From Niastella sp. (GTDB taxonomy: Bacteria > Bacteroidota > Bacteroidia > Chitinophagales > Chitinophagaceae), in NCBI GenBank assembly GCA_017744515.1, contig JAGIBF010000078.1:1-39064 (forward strand): DNA of 39,064 nucleotides, read 5' to 3'. The notes beneath the pieces were generated by a model. That model saw nothing but the letters and a program-made list of their open reading frames with translations, did no database searches and was not told where the DNA came from. Made by a program: the position numbers and the translations under genes. Position 1 is the first letter of the stretch; each line of letters starts with the position of its first letter. This document shows, one piece after another, positions 16,235-24,521 of this stretch.

Positions 16235-16930
16235 ATGAAATCATTGTTCACATTGCTTATAGCTTTATTAAGTGTTACAGCTGGTTTTGCCCAGCGCATG
16301 GTTGATTCTGCCTTTTTTTCAAATGGGGTATTGCAAAGCTATGGCCACTATGATTCGACCCGGCAATACTGGAACCTGTATAGTTTTTATAAAGATGGGA
16401 AAATGGCAAGCGTACGAAAACTTGAACCGGTTCACTTCCAGGACTGTGACTCTTCTATTGCTTATAATCCCAATGGCCAAATTGCCTGGATACTGCCTCA
16501 CAAGGAAGGAGGATATATTACCGGTAAGTTTGAAGAGTTTTATCCTTCGGGGAAACTAAAGTGCACAGGCAACTATTATAGAGGATTTAAAACAGGCACA
16601 TGGCTGGAATATTACCCGGAAGGTCAACTCAAAACGGAAAGCCACTTTCTATTGACAAGCGCAGATTCATCTTTCAACCGCCACCTCACCAAGGCAGATT
16701 ATGAAACAGGCTTTGCTGTTAATGAAACATTAAGCTGGGGCGAAACTGATACTACAGTGGCTTTAAAACCAGACGCCCTGTATTTCCCGATACATTACAC
16801 ATTCACCATCCTGTTGCCACAAAAGACACGCGTGTGGACACATTATGACAAAGCAGGCAAAATCATACGTCGAATCAAGTACAATACGCTGGGCAAAAAG
16901 AAGCCCCAAACCCAGCGATCATATAAATAA
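16235..16930 (+). CDS. Secreted protein with MORN/YwqK-like repeats
   Basis: 231 residues. A signal peptide (MKSLFTLLIALLSVTAGFAQ) is followed by repeats of the MORN-variant/YwqK type: FSNGVLQSYGHYDSTRQYW, FYKDGKMASVR, YPSGKLKCTGNYYRGFKTGT and YYPEGQLKTESHF. Proteins called YwqK antitoxins carry these repeats, but no toxin gene lies next to this one and export argues against an antitoxin role. The last 80 residues are not repeat-like and end in a basic tail (TLGKKKPQTQRSYK). Function unknown. Confidence 0.8.
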   Translation: MKSLFTLLIALLSVTAGFAQRMVDSAFFSNGVLQSYGHYDSTRQYWNLYSFYKDGKMASVRKLEPVHFQDCDSSIAYNPNGQIAWILPHKEGGYITGKFEEFYPSGKLKCTGNYYRGFKTGTWLEYYPEGQLKTESHFLLTSADSSFNRHLTKADYETGFAVNETLSWGETDTTVALKPDALYFPIHYTFTILLPQKTRVWTHYDKAGKIIRRIKYNTLGKKKPQTQRSYK

Positions 16931-17016
16931 AAACTGTAACTTAGAAGACCCTGCACTTATCCTGTTTTACTGCTTACCTCGTTTCATACGCCGATTAACA
17001 CCTTAAAACAATACAT

Positions 17017-17586
17017 ATGAAACAGGGTCTTTCATTCATGATGGCGCTCCTGTTGATACAAGCGCATGCACAAGATTCTTCCGATCTAAAGAAACGTATT
17101 TTCAAAGTAAAAGTATTAACCGTAAGCGGGCAAAGTCTGACGGGCTACCTCAATAAGATTGCTGATTCTACACTGATATTATCTCCTCAAAAGCTATACT
17201 TCAATCCTTACAATTCAACGACTGAATACAATTATACCCCTGTTACTTTTTCAAACATTACAGAAGTGCAGATCAGGAGAAAAGGCGCCGTCGTAAGAGG
17301 CATGCTGAAAGGCATCATCATTGGTGCTGCTACCGGCGTTGTCACCGGCTTTTTACTGGGCGACGATAAAGGGGTGAATGATAATTCTACCTGGTGCATC
17401 TTGTGCACCACTGCCGGAGAAAAAGCCGTAATAGGCGGCACAACCGGCGGTATATTGGGTGGCATCACAGGCGCCATTATTGGCGCAGTAGCCCGGAAAA
17501 GGTTCCTGATCGCCCGGCAGAAAAAGGAGTTCGACAAAATGCGGCTCACGATGATCGAAAAGATAAGCCGGGTACCACTGGAATAA
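17017..17586 (+). CDS. Exported protein with glycine-zipper segments, function unknown
   Basis: 189 residues. A signal peptide (MKQGLSFMMALLLIQAHAQ) precedes a beta-rich part (KVKVLTVSGQSLTGYLNKIA, then FSNITEVQIRRKGAVVRG). Two Gly-rich hydrophobic segments follow: MLKGIIIGAATGVVTGFLLG and GGTTGGILGGITGAIIGAVA, separated by a small loop with a CILC pair. The C-terminus is a charged helix. Glycine-zipper segments insert in membranes or self-associate, so the protein is probably attached to the envelope. No family is recognised. Confidence 0.75.
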   Translation: MKQGLSFMMALLLIQAHAQDSSDLKKRIFKVKVLTVSGQSLTGYLNKIADSTLILSPQKLYFNPYNSTTEYNYTPVTFSNITEVQIRRKGAVVRGMLKGIIIGAATGVVTGFLLGDDKGVNDNSTWCILCTTAGEKAVIGGTTGGILGGITGAIIGAVARKRFLIARQKKEFDKMRLTMIEKISRVPLE

Positions 17587-17692
17587 CTCTTCCTTTTTTC
17601 TTATCTTGGGCGTCTCATCATCATTACTTGCCTGTACCTGCCAACCGGAAGGTACCGAAGCCCGGTTTACATTACACAAATCAACGCTAACT

Positions 17693-19318
17693 ATGTTTTA
17701 TTCAAGACTCACAACCTTGCTCTTTGCTACCGTGATTTTCTACGGCAAGCTCTGCGCACAAAATGCTACAACTACAACCAACCCTAAAGTGGAGACCTGG
17801 AAAAAGGAAGCAATCAAGTCATTAGATGGAAAGCAAAAGACCGCTCAGGAAATGGTGGACATGGTGTTCAGCTTTTCCGAACTGGGTTTCCAGGAAGAAG
17901 AGAGTGCTGCCTACCTTACCGGTATCCTCCAAAAGAATGGCTTTACCATCGAAAAAGGAATCGCAGGTATTCCCACTGCCTGGATGGCAAAATGGGGCAA
18001 TGGCAAACCGGTGATCGCGCTGGGCAGTGATGTAGATTGTATTCCCAAGGCCTCACAAAAGCCGGGCGTTGCATATAAAGAACCCATTGTGGAAGATGCA
18101 CCCGGTCATGGCGAAGGTCATAACTCCGGATTGCCACTCGTGATCCTATCGGCCATCGAAGTAAAGAAGATCATGGAGCGGGAGAAACTGCCCGGCACCC
18201 TGATCATCTGGCCCGGCGTGGCTGAAGAAGTGGTTGGTTCCAAAGCTTGGTATATCCGCGACGGCTATTTCAAAAATGTAGACGCCTGCCTCTTCACACA
18301 CGTGGGCAGCAACATGGGTGTTTCCTGGGGAGACGCCGGCAACAATGGCCTCGTATCCGTAGAGTTTAAGTTTGAAGGTAATGCCGCGCACGCTGCAGGG
18401 CAGCCCTGGCGTGGCAAGAGCGCCCTTGATGCCGTAGAGTTGATGGACATCGCCTGGAACTTTAAAAGAGAGCACCTGAAGCCTACACAACGCTCGCACT
18501 ACGTGATCACTGATGGTGGCGACCAGCCCAATGTAGTACCTTCCAAAGCATCGGTATGGTATTACCTGCGGGAAAGGACTTATGAGGACATCAAAGCCAT
18601 GTATGATGACGCTATATTGTACGCCAAATCGGTAGCCGCCATGACAGGCACTACTGTATCCCATAAATTATTGGGCACTGCCTGGCCGGGGCATTTCAAC
18701 AAACCTATTGCAGAATTGGTATACAAGAACATACAAACCGTTGGACTCCCCACCTGGGATTCAGCTGATCAGCGGCTGGCAAGGGCCGTACAAAAAATGT
18801 CTGGCGCCCCCAAGAAAACCCAACGTGGTGAGCCCATCGATGGATTGGCTTTGAAACTGGATACGCTGAACGGACCAGTTCAATTCTCCTCCGGTGGCGG
18901 TAGCGATGATATTGCCGACATTGCCTGGAATGTTCCCACCGTTGTATTCCGCTATCCTTCCAATATTCCCGGCACGCCCGGTCATAGCTGGGTAGACGCC
19001 ATCTCCATGGCTACTCCAATTGCTCACAAAGGAGTTGTGGCAGGCAGTAAAGTAATTGCCACTACGCTGCTGGATATGCTTACCAATCCAAAGACAATCA
19101 CCGATGCGTGGGATTACTACAAGAATGTGCAGACAAAAGAGGTGAAATACATTCCTTTTGTAGAGGCAACCACCCCACCCGCCACACACCTGAACAAAAA
19201 GACTATGGACCAGTTTAAACCCCTGTTGAAGAAATACTATTACGATCCTTCGAAGTATAAAACCTACCTGGAACAATTGGGTATTCAGTATCCACAGGTA
19301 GAGAAGAAAGCTTTTTAA
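17693..19318 (+). CDS. Exported M20-family amidohydrolase (AbgB-like)
   Basis: 541 residues beginning MFYSRLTTLLFATVIFYGKL, a signal peptide. The catalytic domain resembles p-aminobenzoyl-glutamate hydrolase subunit B and related M20 peptidases: FSELGFQEEESAAYL, ALGSDVDCIPKASQ, the metal-binding PGHGEGHNSG, GVAEEVVGS and the dimerisation region with EGNAAHAAGQPWRGKSALDA. It also contains SSGGGSDDIADIAWNVPTV and a late metal ligand in PGHSWVDA. Such enzymes cleave an amide bond from acyl- or aryl-amino acids; the substrate is unknown. The start at 17693 is chosen because upstream codons to 17606 would precede the signal peptide. A strong hairpin terminator follows the stop. Confidence 0.9.
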   Translation: MFYSRLTTLLFATVIFYGKLCAQNATTTTNPKVETWKKEAIKSLDGKQKTAQEMVDMVFSFSELGFQEEESAAYLTGILQKNGFTIEKGIAGIPTAWMAKWGNGKPVIALGSDVDCIPKASQKPGVAYKEPIVEDAPGHGEGHNSGLPLVILSAIEVKKIMEREKLPGTLIIWPGVAEEVVGSKAWYIRDGYFKNVDACLFTHVGSNMGVSWGDAGNNGLVSVEFKFEGNAAHAAGQPWRGKSALDAVELMDIAWNFKREHLKPTQRSHYVITDGGDQPNVVPSKASVWYYLRERTYEDIKAMYDDAILYAKSVAAMTGTTVSHKLLGTAWPGHFNKPIAELVYKNIQTVGLPTWDSADQRLARAVQKMSGAPKKTQRGEPIDGLALKLDTLNGPVQFSSGGGSDDIADIAWNVPTVVFRYPSNIPGTPGHSWVDAISMATPIAHKGVVAGSKVIATTLLDMLTNPKTITDAWDYYKNVQTKEVKYIPFVEATTPPATHLNKKTMDQFKPLLKKYYYDPSKYKTYLEQLGIQYPQVEKKAF

Positions 19319-19328
19319 CCTAACCATG

Positions 19329-19369
19329 TGCATGTCAGGCATGAATTCATTCAACCTGACATGCATTTT
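19329..19369 (+). terminator. Probable terminator of the amidohydrolase gene
   Basis: Perfect 11-bp inverted repeat TGCATGTCAGG (19329-19339) and CCTGACATGCA (19355-19365) with a 15-base loop, followed by TTTT. It starts 10 bases after the stop codon. The T run is short, so strength is uncertain. Confidence 0.6.
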
Positions 19370-19408
19370 ACCTACTTGCAAAAATGAAAAGTAAATAATA
19401 CATTCAAG

Positions 19409-19428
19409 GGATAAACTACCCTTTATCC
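19409..19428. promoter_or_regulatory. Dyad directly before the DUF1444 start codon
   Basis: GGATAAA (19409-19415) and TTTATCC (19422-19428) form a perfect 7-bp inverted repeat with a 6-base spacer, ending 3 bases before the ATG at 19432. In RNA it could fold over the ribosome-binding region; as DNA it could be an operator. Confidence 0.3.
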
Positions 19429-19431
19429 AAT

Positions 19432-20277
19432 ATGCGTCCTTTATTAACCTTATTACCCCTGTTATTGATCCTGAGTTGTAACTCCAGGCCTTCCGTAATG
19501 CCGAAAGAAGAATTTGCAAAAGTATATATAGATACTTTAAGCAAAAGATATCCCACTTTCAAGTTCGAGTTGAATAGCGACCTTTCCATTACAGCCATGA
19601 GAGACAGCATTGGGTTCAAGCACTTCATTGATAATATTTATGTCACTTACGAGGCAGAGCCCGACTCCATACAAAGTATCTTCCGGAGATACCTTGCTTC
19701 CACTGCAGACCTCTTCAAGTTTGAAAATAAAGGAATCAATACAGTCGATATCATCCCCGTAATCAAGCCCGGCAACTACCTGGAAGAAGTGAATGCACAA
19801 ACGATAAATGCAGAAAAGCCCGCTCCGCTTGTTTCGGAAAAATACAACAATGAATTATTGATAACCTATGTACAGGATACAGAGAACAGTATGCGGTACC
19901 TGACTGACGAAGACTTAAAAAAATTAAACATTACCAAAGATTCATTGAAGGCCATTGCTATACGAAACCTTGACCGGGTGCTGCCCAATGCAAAGATACA
20001 TGGTGGAGACGGTGTATATATGGTAACGGCCGGAGGCAACTACGAAGCCAGCCTTATTCTGCCATCCGTACTCTGGACCAAAGAAAACTTCGCTGTAAAA
20101 GGCGACTTTGTGATGGCTGTTCCCTCCAGGGACCTGCTGCTGATAACGGGCAGTAATGATAAAGCAGGGATCGCTAAGCTGAAAGAGTTTGTTGCCAAAT
20201 CTTACAAGACAGGCAACTATACTATATCTGACCATCTGTTCAAATGGACAGGGAAGAAGTTTGAAAGGTTCGATTAA
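19432..20277 (+). CDS. DUF1444 family lipoprotein
   Basis: 281 residues. MRPLLTLLPLLLILSCNSRP is a lipoprotein signal with Cys17 as the attachment site. The body matches DUF1444 (YtpQ-like): IIPVIKPGNYLE, then the hallmark block ELLITYVQDTENSMRYLTDE, later AIAIRNLDRVLPNAKIHGGD and AVPSRDLLLITGSND. DUF1444 proteins have no known biochemical function and are usually cytoplasmic; a lipid-anchored form is a variation worth noting. It converges on rlmB with 5 bases between stops. Confidence 0.85.
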   Translation: MRPLLTLLPLLLILSCNSRPSVMPKEEFAKVYIDTLSKRYPTFKFELNSDLSITAMRDSIGFKHFIDNIYVTYEAEPDSIQSIFRRYLASTADLFKFENKGINTVDIIPVIKPGNYLEEVNAQTINAEKPAPLVSEKYNNELLITYVQDTENSMRYLTDEDLKKLNITKDSLKAIAIRNLDRVLPNAKIHGGDGVYMVTAGGNYEASLILPSVLWTKENFAVKGDFVMAVPSRDLLLITGSNDKAGIAKLKEFVAKSYKTGNYTISDHLFKWTGKKFERFD

Positions 20278-20282
20278 GCGTA

Positions 20283-21044
20283 TTACAATCGCTGCTTCAT
20301 GGCCTCGTAGAGTATGATACCCGCAGCTACAGAGACATTGAGTGATTCAAACTCGCCAGCCATTGGTATTTTGAATACATCATCGCAGATCTTTAGTAAG
20401 CCCGGGAACACGCCTTTGTCCTCACTGCCCATGATGGCACAGCAGGGCTCGGTATAAGGCAGTTCAAATACCATCCTGGTGGCTGTCATTTCTGAAGCAT
20501 ATACTTTGATGCCATTGAGGTGCAGGGTATCCACAGCTTTCATGAGGCTGCCCACCCGGCATACATGCACTTTTTCAAGTGCCCCGGCTGATGACTTCAT
20601 GGCTTCTTCGTTCAACGCGCCTACTCCCTTGTCAGGAATAATAAGCGCCTGTGCGCCGCAACATACTGCCGTGCGGGCAATAGCACCGATATTACGTACA
20701 TCGGTCACCCCGTCCAGCATGATAAACAAGGGAGTCTCACCCGCGCCTACTACATGATCTATTACCTGTTGCAGGTCGAGGTACTGGACCAGCCCGGCAA
20801 TGGCAATACAACCCTGGTGATTGGCTTTGGTAAGAGCGTGCAGTTTTTCAGGCGGTACCTGCTGTATGGGAATATTGTTATCACGTGCAAGCTGGCGGAT
20901 GGTGCCAATAGAGTCGCCAGTCACGTTGCGCTGGAACAATATCTTGTCGATAGGACGACCTGATTGAATGGCTTCAATGATCGGTTGCCGCCCAATGATC
21001 AGGGAGGATTTCTTAATACCTGGTTTCTTATGATATCCGTCCAT
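20283..21044 (-). CDS. rlmB: 23S rRNA 2'-O-ribose methyltransferase, TrmH/SpoU family (RlmB-like)
   Basis: 253 residues. An N-terminal substrate-binding domain (SLIIGRQPIIEAIQSGRPID) precedes the SPOUT knot with its three motifs: LDGVTDVRNIGAIARTA, CCAIMGSEDKGV and LNVSVAAGIILYEAMKQR. RlmB methylates the ribose of guanosine 2251 in 23S rRNA using S-adenosylmethionine; relatives act on tRNA or other rRNA sites, so the exact target is inferred. The start overlaps the end of the upstream Nudix gene by 17 bases, indicating coupled translation. metK, which makes the methyl donor, lies just upstream but as a separate unit with its own promoter and terminator. Confidence 0.9.
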   Translation of the reverse strand: MDGYHKKPGIKKSSLIIGRQPIIEAIQSGRPIDKILFQRNVTGDSIGTIRQLARDNNIPIQQVPPEKLHALTKANHQGCIAIAGLVQYLDLQQVIDHVVGAGETPLFIMLDGVTDVRNIGAIARTAVCCGAQALIIPDKGVGALNEEAMKSSAGALEKVHVCRVGSLMKAVDTLHLNGIKVYASEMTATRMVFELPYTEPCCAIMGSEDKGVFPGLLKICDDVFKIPMAGEFESLNVSVAAGIILYEAMKQRL

Positions 21045-21588
21045 CAGCTAACATCAGTTTTACTTTTAAAATGGCTGCTACCGACATGGAGTCGGTGATC
21101 TGTCCCTGCTCTACCATGCGGTAAGCTTCTTCAAAGGGAACCTTACGCACCTGCAGTTGCTCTGTTTCTTCGGGGCAGGCTGTTTCCTGGCTCAATTCCC
21201 GTGCAAGATAGATGATCGCATGCTCATCGGACACAGAGTTGGACAAATGCATCTCCATGAGCTTTGTCCAGCTTTTAGCTACCAGGCCCGTTTCTTCCAG
21301 TAATTCTCTTTGGGCCGACAGCACTGGCTCTACATCCAGCGCTCCGCCTCCCTCTGGTATTTCCCAGCTATACTGGTTGATCGTAAAGCGGTACTGCCCT
21401 ACCAGCCAGGTATTCAGCTGTTCATCCAATGGAAAGGCGCCGATAGCCAGACCTTTAAAATGAACTTTACCATATATCCCTTTTCCCCCTGAAGGATTGA
21501 TCACATCGTATTCCGTTACGGCAATCCAGGGGTTGTCGTAGATCTTTTTCTCTCCTTTTACCTGCCAGGGATTATGGTGCTCATTCAT
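21028..21588 (-). CDS. Nudix hydrolase, ADP-ribose pyrophosphatase type
   Basis: 186 residues. The Nudix helix RELLEETGL is intact within GGGALDVEPVLSAQRELLEE; the first Glu position of the classical box (G-x5-E) is Val, with acidic residues on either side (Asp and Glu), a variation that also occurs in relatives as I recall. WEIPEGGG and the N-terminal NPWIAVTEYDVINP segment resemble ADP-ribose/ADP-sugar pyrophosphatases, which hydrolyse nucleoside-diphosphate sugars to recycle or detoxify them. Cytoplasmic. The gene overlaps rlmB by 17 bases. Confidence 0.88.
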   Translation of the reverse strand: MNEHHNPWQVKGEKKIYDNPWIAVTEYDVINPSGGKGIYGKVHFKGLAIGAFPLDEQLNTWLVGQYRFTINQYSWEIPEGGGALDVEPVLSAQRELLEETGLVAKSWTKLMEMHLSNSVSDEHAIIYLARELSQETACPEETEQLQVRKVPFEEAYRMVEQGQITDSMSVAAILKVKLMLADGRIS

Positions 21589-21607
21589 GGGGCGAAAATA
21601 AGGAATA

Positions 21608-21634
21608 GTGAGTTGTCAGTGGTGAGTTGTGAGT
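21608..21634. repeat. Short tandem repeat upstream of the Nudix gene
   Basis: GTGAGTTGTCAGTG (21608-21621) is followed directly by GTGAGTTGTGAGT (21622-21634), two copies of a 14-base unit. Simple repeats of this kind are frequent between genes in this group of bacteria. Confidence 0.6.
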
Positions 21635-21672
21635 ACTTAAGCGCTGCTGTTGTGAAGCACTAAACTTTAGCA

Positions 21673-21704
21673 ATAAAAAAGCCTCCCGACTTACGTCGGA
21701 AGGC
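21673..21704 (-). terminator. metK intrinsic terminator
   Basis: On the minus strand a 10-bp stem (GCCTTCCGAC/GTCGGGAGGC, one G-U pair) is capped by a GTAA tetraloop and followed by six T opposite 21675-21680. It begins 20 bases after the metK stop. Confidence 0.9.
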
Positions 21705-21724
21705 CCTTCTGTTTTTTTCAGCAA

Positions 21725-22978
21725 CTATTTGGAACTAAATGCCTTTTTAACCTTTGCTACATAGTCCAGCTTCTCCCAGGTAAACAGCTCCACTTTCTTC
21801 TTAATTGTTTTGCCATCTGGTGAAGTAAATGTCTTTTCCACTACTTCAGGTTTGCGACCCATGTGTCCATAAGCAGCAGTCTCACTGTAGATCGGGTTGC
21901 GCAATTTCAGGCGCTGCTCGATGAAGTAAGGACGCATATCGAATACTTCAGAAACGATCTTAGATATCTCGCCGTCATTCAGGTTTACTTTGGCAGTACC
22001 ATAGGTATTGATGTAAATACCCATTGGTTGCGCCACACCGATTGCGTAAGAAACCTGTACCAGTACTTCTTCGCAGATACCGGCAGCTACGAGGTTCTTG
22101 GCAATGTGACGGGTAGCGTAGGCTGCAGAGCGGTCAACCTTGGAAGGATCTTTACCGCTGAAGGCACCACCACCGTGTGCACCTTTACCACCGTAGGTGT
22201 CTACGATGATCTTACGGCCTGTAAGACCTGTATCACCGTGTGGTCCACCGATCACGAACTTACCAGTGGGGTTGATATGATACTTGATCTTGTTATTGAA
22301 CAGGTGAGCGTATTTCTTGTATTTAGCTTTAACGCGGGGGATCAGGATGTTTACCACATCTTTCTTGATCTGTTCCAGCATTTTGGATTCAGCAGCGAAG
22401 TCATCGTGCTGAGTAGAGATTACGATGGCATCAATGCGCACAGGCTTGTTGTTGTCATCGTATTCCAAGGTTACCTGGCTCTTTGCATCAGGACGCAGGT
22501 ACTTGATCTGCTTTCCTTCCCTTCTCAAAACAGCCAGCTCAAGCAGCAGCTTGTGGGCCAGGTCCAATGCCAGGGGCATGTAGTCCTCTGTTTCATTGGT
22601 GGCATAACCAAACATCATACCCTGGTCGCCGGCGCCTTGCTCTTCTTTCTTCTTGCGATCAACACCCTGGTTAATATCAGCTGATTGTTCATGGATAGCA
22701 GACAATACGCCACAAGAGCTTGCTTCGAACATGTACTCGCTCTTGGTGTAACCAATTTTGCGGATCACAGCCCGGGCAATCTCCTGAACATCCAGGTAAG
22801 CGCCAGACTTAACTTCACCAGCCAGTACTACCTGTCCGGTAGTTACCAACGTTTCGCAGGCTACTTTAGACTGAGGGTCGAATGCGAGGAAGTTATCGAT
22901 AAGCGCATCAGAGATCTGATCGGCTACTTTATCGGGATGCCCTTCCGACACACTCTCCGATGTAAATAAATACGGCAT
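21725..22978 (-). CDS. metK: S-adenosylmethionine synthase
   Basis: 417 residues, slightly longer than the E. coli enzyme. FTSESVSEGHPDKVADQISD at the N-terminus holds the ATP-binding His and Asp; GDQGMMFGYA is the first family signature and GGGAFSGKDPSKVDRSAAY the second. The enzyme joins methionine and ATP to make S-adenosylmethionine, the methyl donor of the cell. It has its own -7 box and terminator. The leader is only about 55 bases, too short for a SAM riboswitch, so control at that level is unlikely. Confidence 0.98.
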   Translation of the reverse strand: MPYLFTSESVSEGHPDKVADQISDALIDNFLAFDPQSKVACETLVTTGQVVLAGEVKSGAYLDVQEIARAVIRKIGYTKSEYMFEASSCGVLSAIHEQSADINQGVDRKKKEEQGAGDQGMMFGYATNETEDYMPLALDLAHKLLLELAVLRREGKQIKYLRPDAKSQVTLEYDDNNKPVRIDAIVISTQHDDFAAESKMLEQIKKDVVNILIPRVKAKYKKYAHLFNNKIKYHINPTGKFVIGGPHGDTGLTGRKIIVDTYGGKGAHGGGAFSGKDPSKVDRSAAYATRHIAKNLVAAGICEEVLVQVSYAIGVAQPMGIYINTYGTAKVNLNDGEISKIVSEVFDMRPYFIEQRLKLRNPIYSETAAYGHMGRKPEVVEKTFTSPDGKTIKKKVELFTWEKLDYVAKVKKAFSSK

Positions 22979-23039
22979 GATTGTTTGATTTGATAAAGGT
23001 TGAAATTCAGAATGTTTAATGGATTATTCCAAACAGGCG

Positions 23040-23047
23040 CAAAGATA
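23040..23047 (-). promoter_or_regulatory. -7 promoter box of metK
   Basis: TATCTTTG on the minus strand, exact TAnnTTTG, lying between the DUF4270 stop (23058) and metK. Predicted leader about 55 bases. Confidence 0.6.
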
Positions 23048-23057
23048 AGCGTCCAAC

Positions 23058-24488
23058 TTAAATTTTAGAATAAATAATTCGAACTCTCATCTTTTGCGTA
23101 GGATGACTGCCGCCGCCGGCTACCAGCCTACCATTGGCAATTGGACTGTTTACGAATACAAAGTTGGGCAGTGCAATCGAAGTACCGTTGGCTGCCTGAA
23201 GCCAGGGATCAGCAAAGAACGGTGAGTAGATCCGCAAGGTATAGTAAGGCAATTTCCTGGTTACTACACTTTGCAAATAGCGGGTCAAATTAAATACATA
23301 TTTCTTATTATTCAAAACGCCGCCCAAATTAGTTACATCATACCCATTTCCCTGACCTGTGTAAATAAAGTCATTCCGGATGGTAAAAGTAGAGTCGCCT
23401 GCTGCATTAATGGCATCGATAAACAACAGGGAAGGTGGCGTATAGATGTTATCCAGCGCAGAAGTAACCTGTTCGATAACCAGTTCCGCGCGGTGGATAA
23501 CCCGGTTCACATTCTTGAAGGTATCCAGACCAGGGACCTTTACCGTAGCAAAAGAACCTGGAGATGTTTGCAGATATACCTTATCATCATTGGGCGTACC
23601 ATTGTTGAGATAAGTCAAATAATTGTGTGCATCAGTACGACGGATGAGGTTGGCCTGCGTTCCATCTGTATAGCTAAACACCGTAGTAGTGGTGTCGATG
23701 ACGCCATTGTTTTGCACACGGGTATAAAATGTGAGCTTGGTGTTGGTAGTGCTGGCGAGGCTTACGTAAGCAAGGCCTGTTTTGGTGGGCGAAGCGTTGC
23801 TTGCTTTAATAGCCAGTCCCCTGAAGTAGGTCTTGAAGGCAGAATCTGTTTTATACTGGATGGCTGTATCGTAGTTCACGAAACGGCGGCCCCAGGCAGT
23901 ATCCAGTTTGATCCGCAACTCATTAGCGGTTCTGACTGTATCTGTCTTCTCAATATATATCAGTGAGTCATTCAACAAATTGAAATCTATATCCCGGCTT
24001 CCGATCCGTCCGCCGGTTACAGCAAATTCATTTTCACTGATACGATAAATGGAATCTTTGAAATTACCGGGAGCAGGATCAATCTCAAATACCTCAAAGC
24101 GCTCGATGGAGTTCGTATCGCCGTATACGCCACCGGTAGCCAATGACAATACGATGGAGTCTATGATAACAGAGTCGTTAATAGCAAATGGGTGTACTCC
24201 ATATGAGCTGGGGTTGAAAGCAGCCCAAACGGAAGCTTGGGTAGCTCCAAATTCGGGATCATCTCCTATGATACCAAGGGCATGTAAGGAGGAACCGGTA
24301 ATACGGGTAGTGTCGGGAAACCGGAAGTTATCTGTTTCAACGTCGAGGATCGTTTCAAATGTATGTACGTTATCTACAGCTGGGATCAGTTCATTTCCAA
24401 GGTCGGTAGTATCTATTTTGGTACAGGAAGTATAGATCAATAAACCAGCCAAAGCAGTAATGACAGATAGAGAAAATTTCCTATTCAC
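23058..24488 (-). CDS. DUF4270 lipoprotein
   Basis: 476 residues. The N-terminus MNRKFSLSVITALAGLLIY ends in a lipobox with Cys22 (YTSC). The opening of the mature part, DLGNELIPAVDNVHTFETIL, and the next block, GDDPEFGATQASVWAAFNPS, are typical of DUF4270, a Bacteroidota-specific family of large beta-rich surface lipoproteins of unknown function. The C-terminal region includes VFNLTRYLQSVV and ends MRVRIIYSKI. It follows the GT5 half-protein by 33 bases and is probably in its transcript. Confidence 0.9.
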   Translation of the reverse strand: MNRKFSLSVITALAGLLIYTSCTKIDTTDLGNELIPAVDNVHTFETILDVETDNFRFPDTTRITGSSLHALGIIGDDPEFGATQASVWAAFNPSSYGVHPFAINDSVIIDSIVLSLATGGVYGDTNSIERFEVFEIDPAPGNFKDSIYRISENEFAVTGGRIGSRDIDFNLLNDSLIYIEKTDTVRTANELRIKLDTAWGRRFVNYDTAIQYKTDSAFKTYFRGLAIKASNASPTKTGLAYVSLASTTNTKLTFYTRVQNNGVIDTTTTVFSYTDGTQANLIRRTDAHNYLTYLNNGTPNDDKVYLQTSPGSFATVKVPGLDTFKNVNRVIHRAELVIEQVTSALDNIYTPPSLLFIDAINAAGDSTFTIRNDFIYTGQGNGYDVTNLGGVLNNKKYVFNLTRYLQSVVTRKLPYYTLRIYSPFFADPWLQAANGTSIALPNFVFVNSPIANGRLVAGGGSHPTQKMRVRIIYSKI

Positions 24489-24521
24489 GTAGTGATTGTT
24501 AACAGTTTACGGAATTAAAGC

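Noticed and set aside
16235..16930. Antitoxin of a toxin-antitoxin pair (YwqK label)
   Set aside because: The protein is exported and no toxin-like gene adjoins it.
22979..23040. SAM riboswitch before metK
   Set aside because: The predicted leader is only about 55 bases with no multi-stem structure; too short for known SAM riboswitches.
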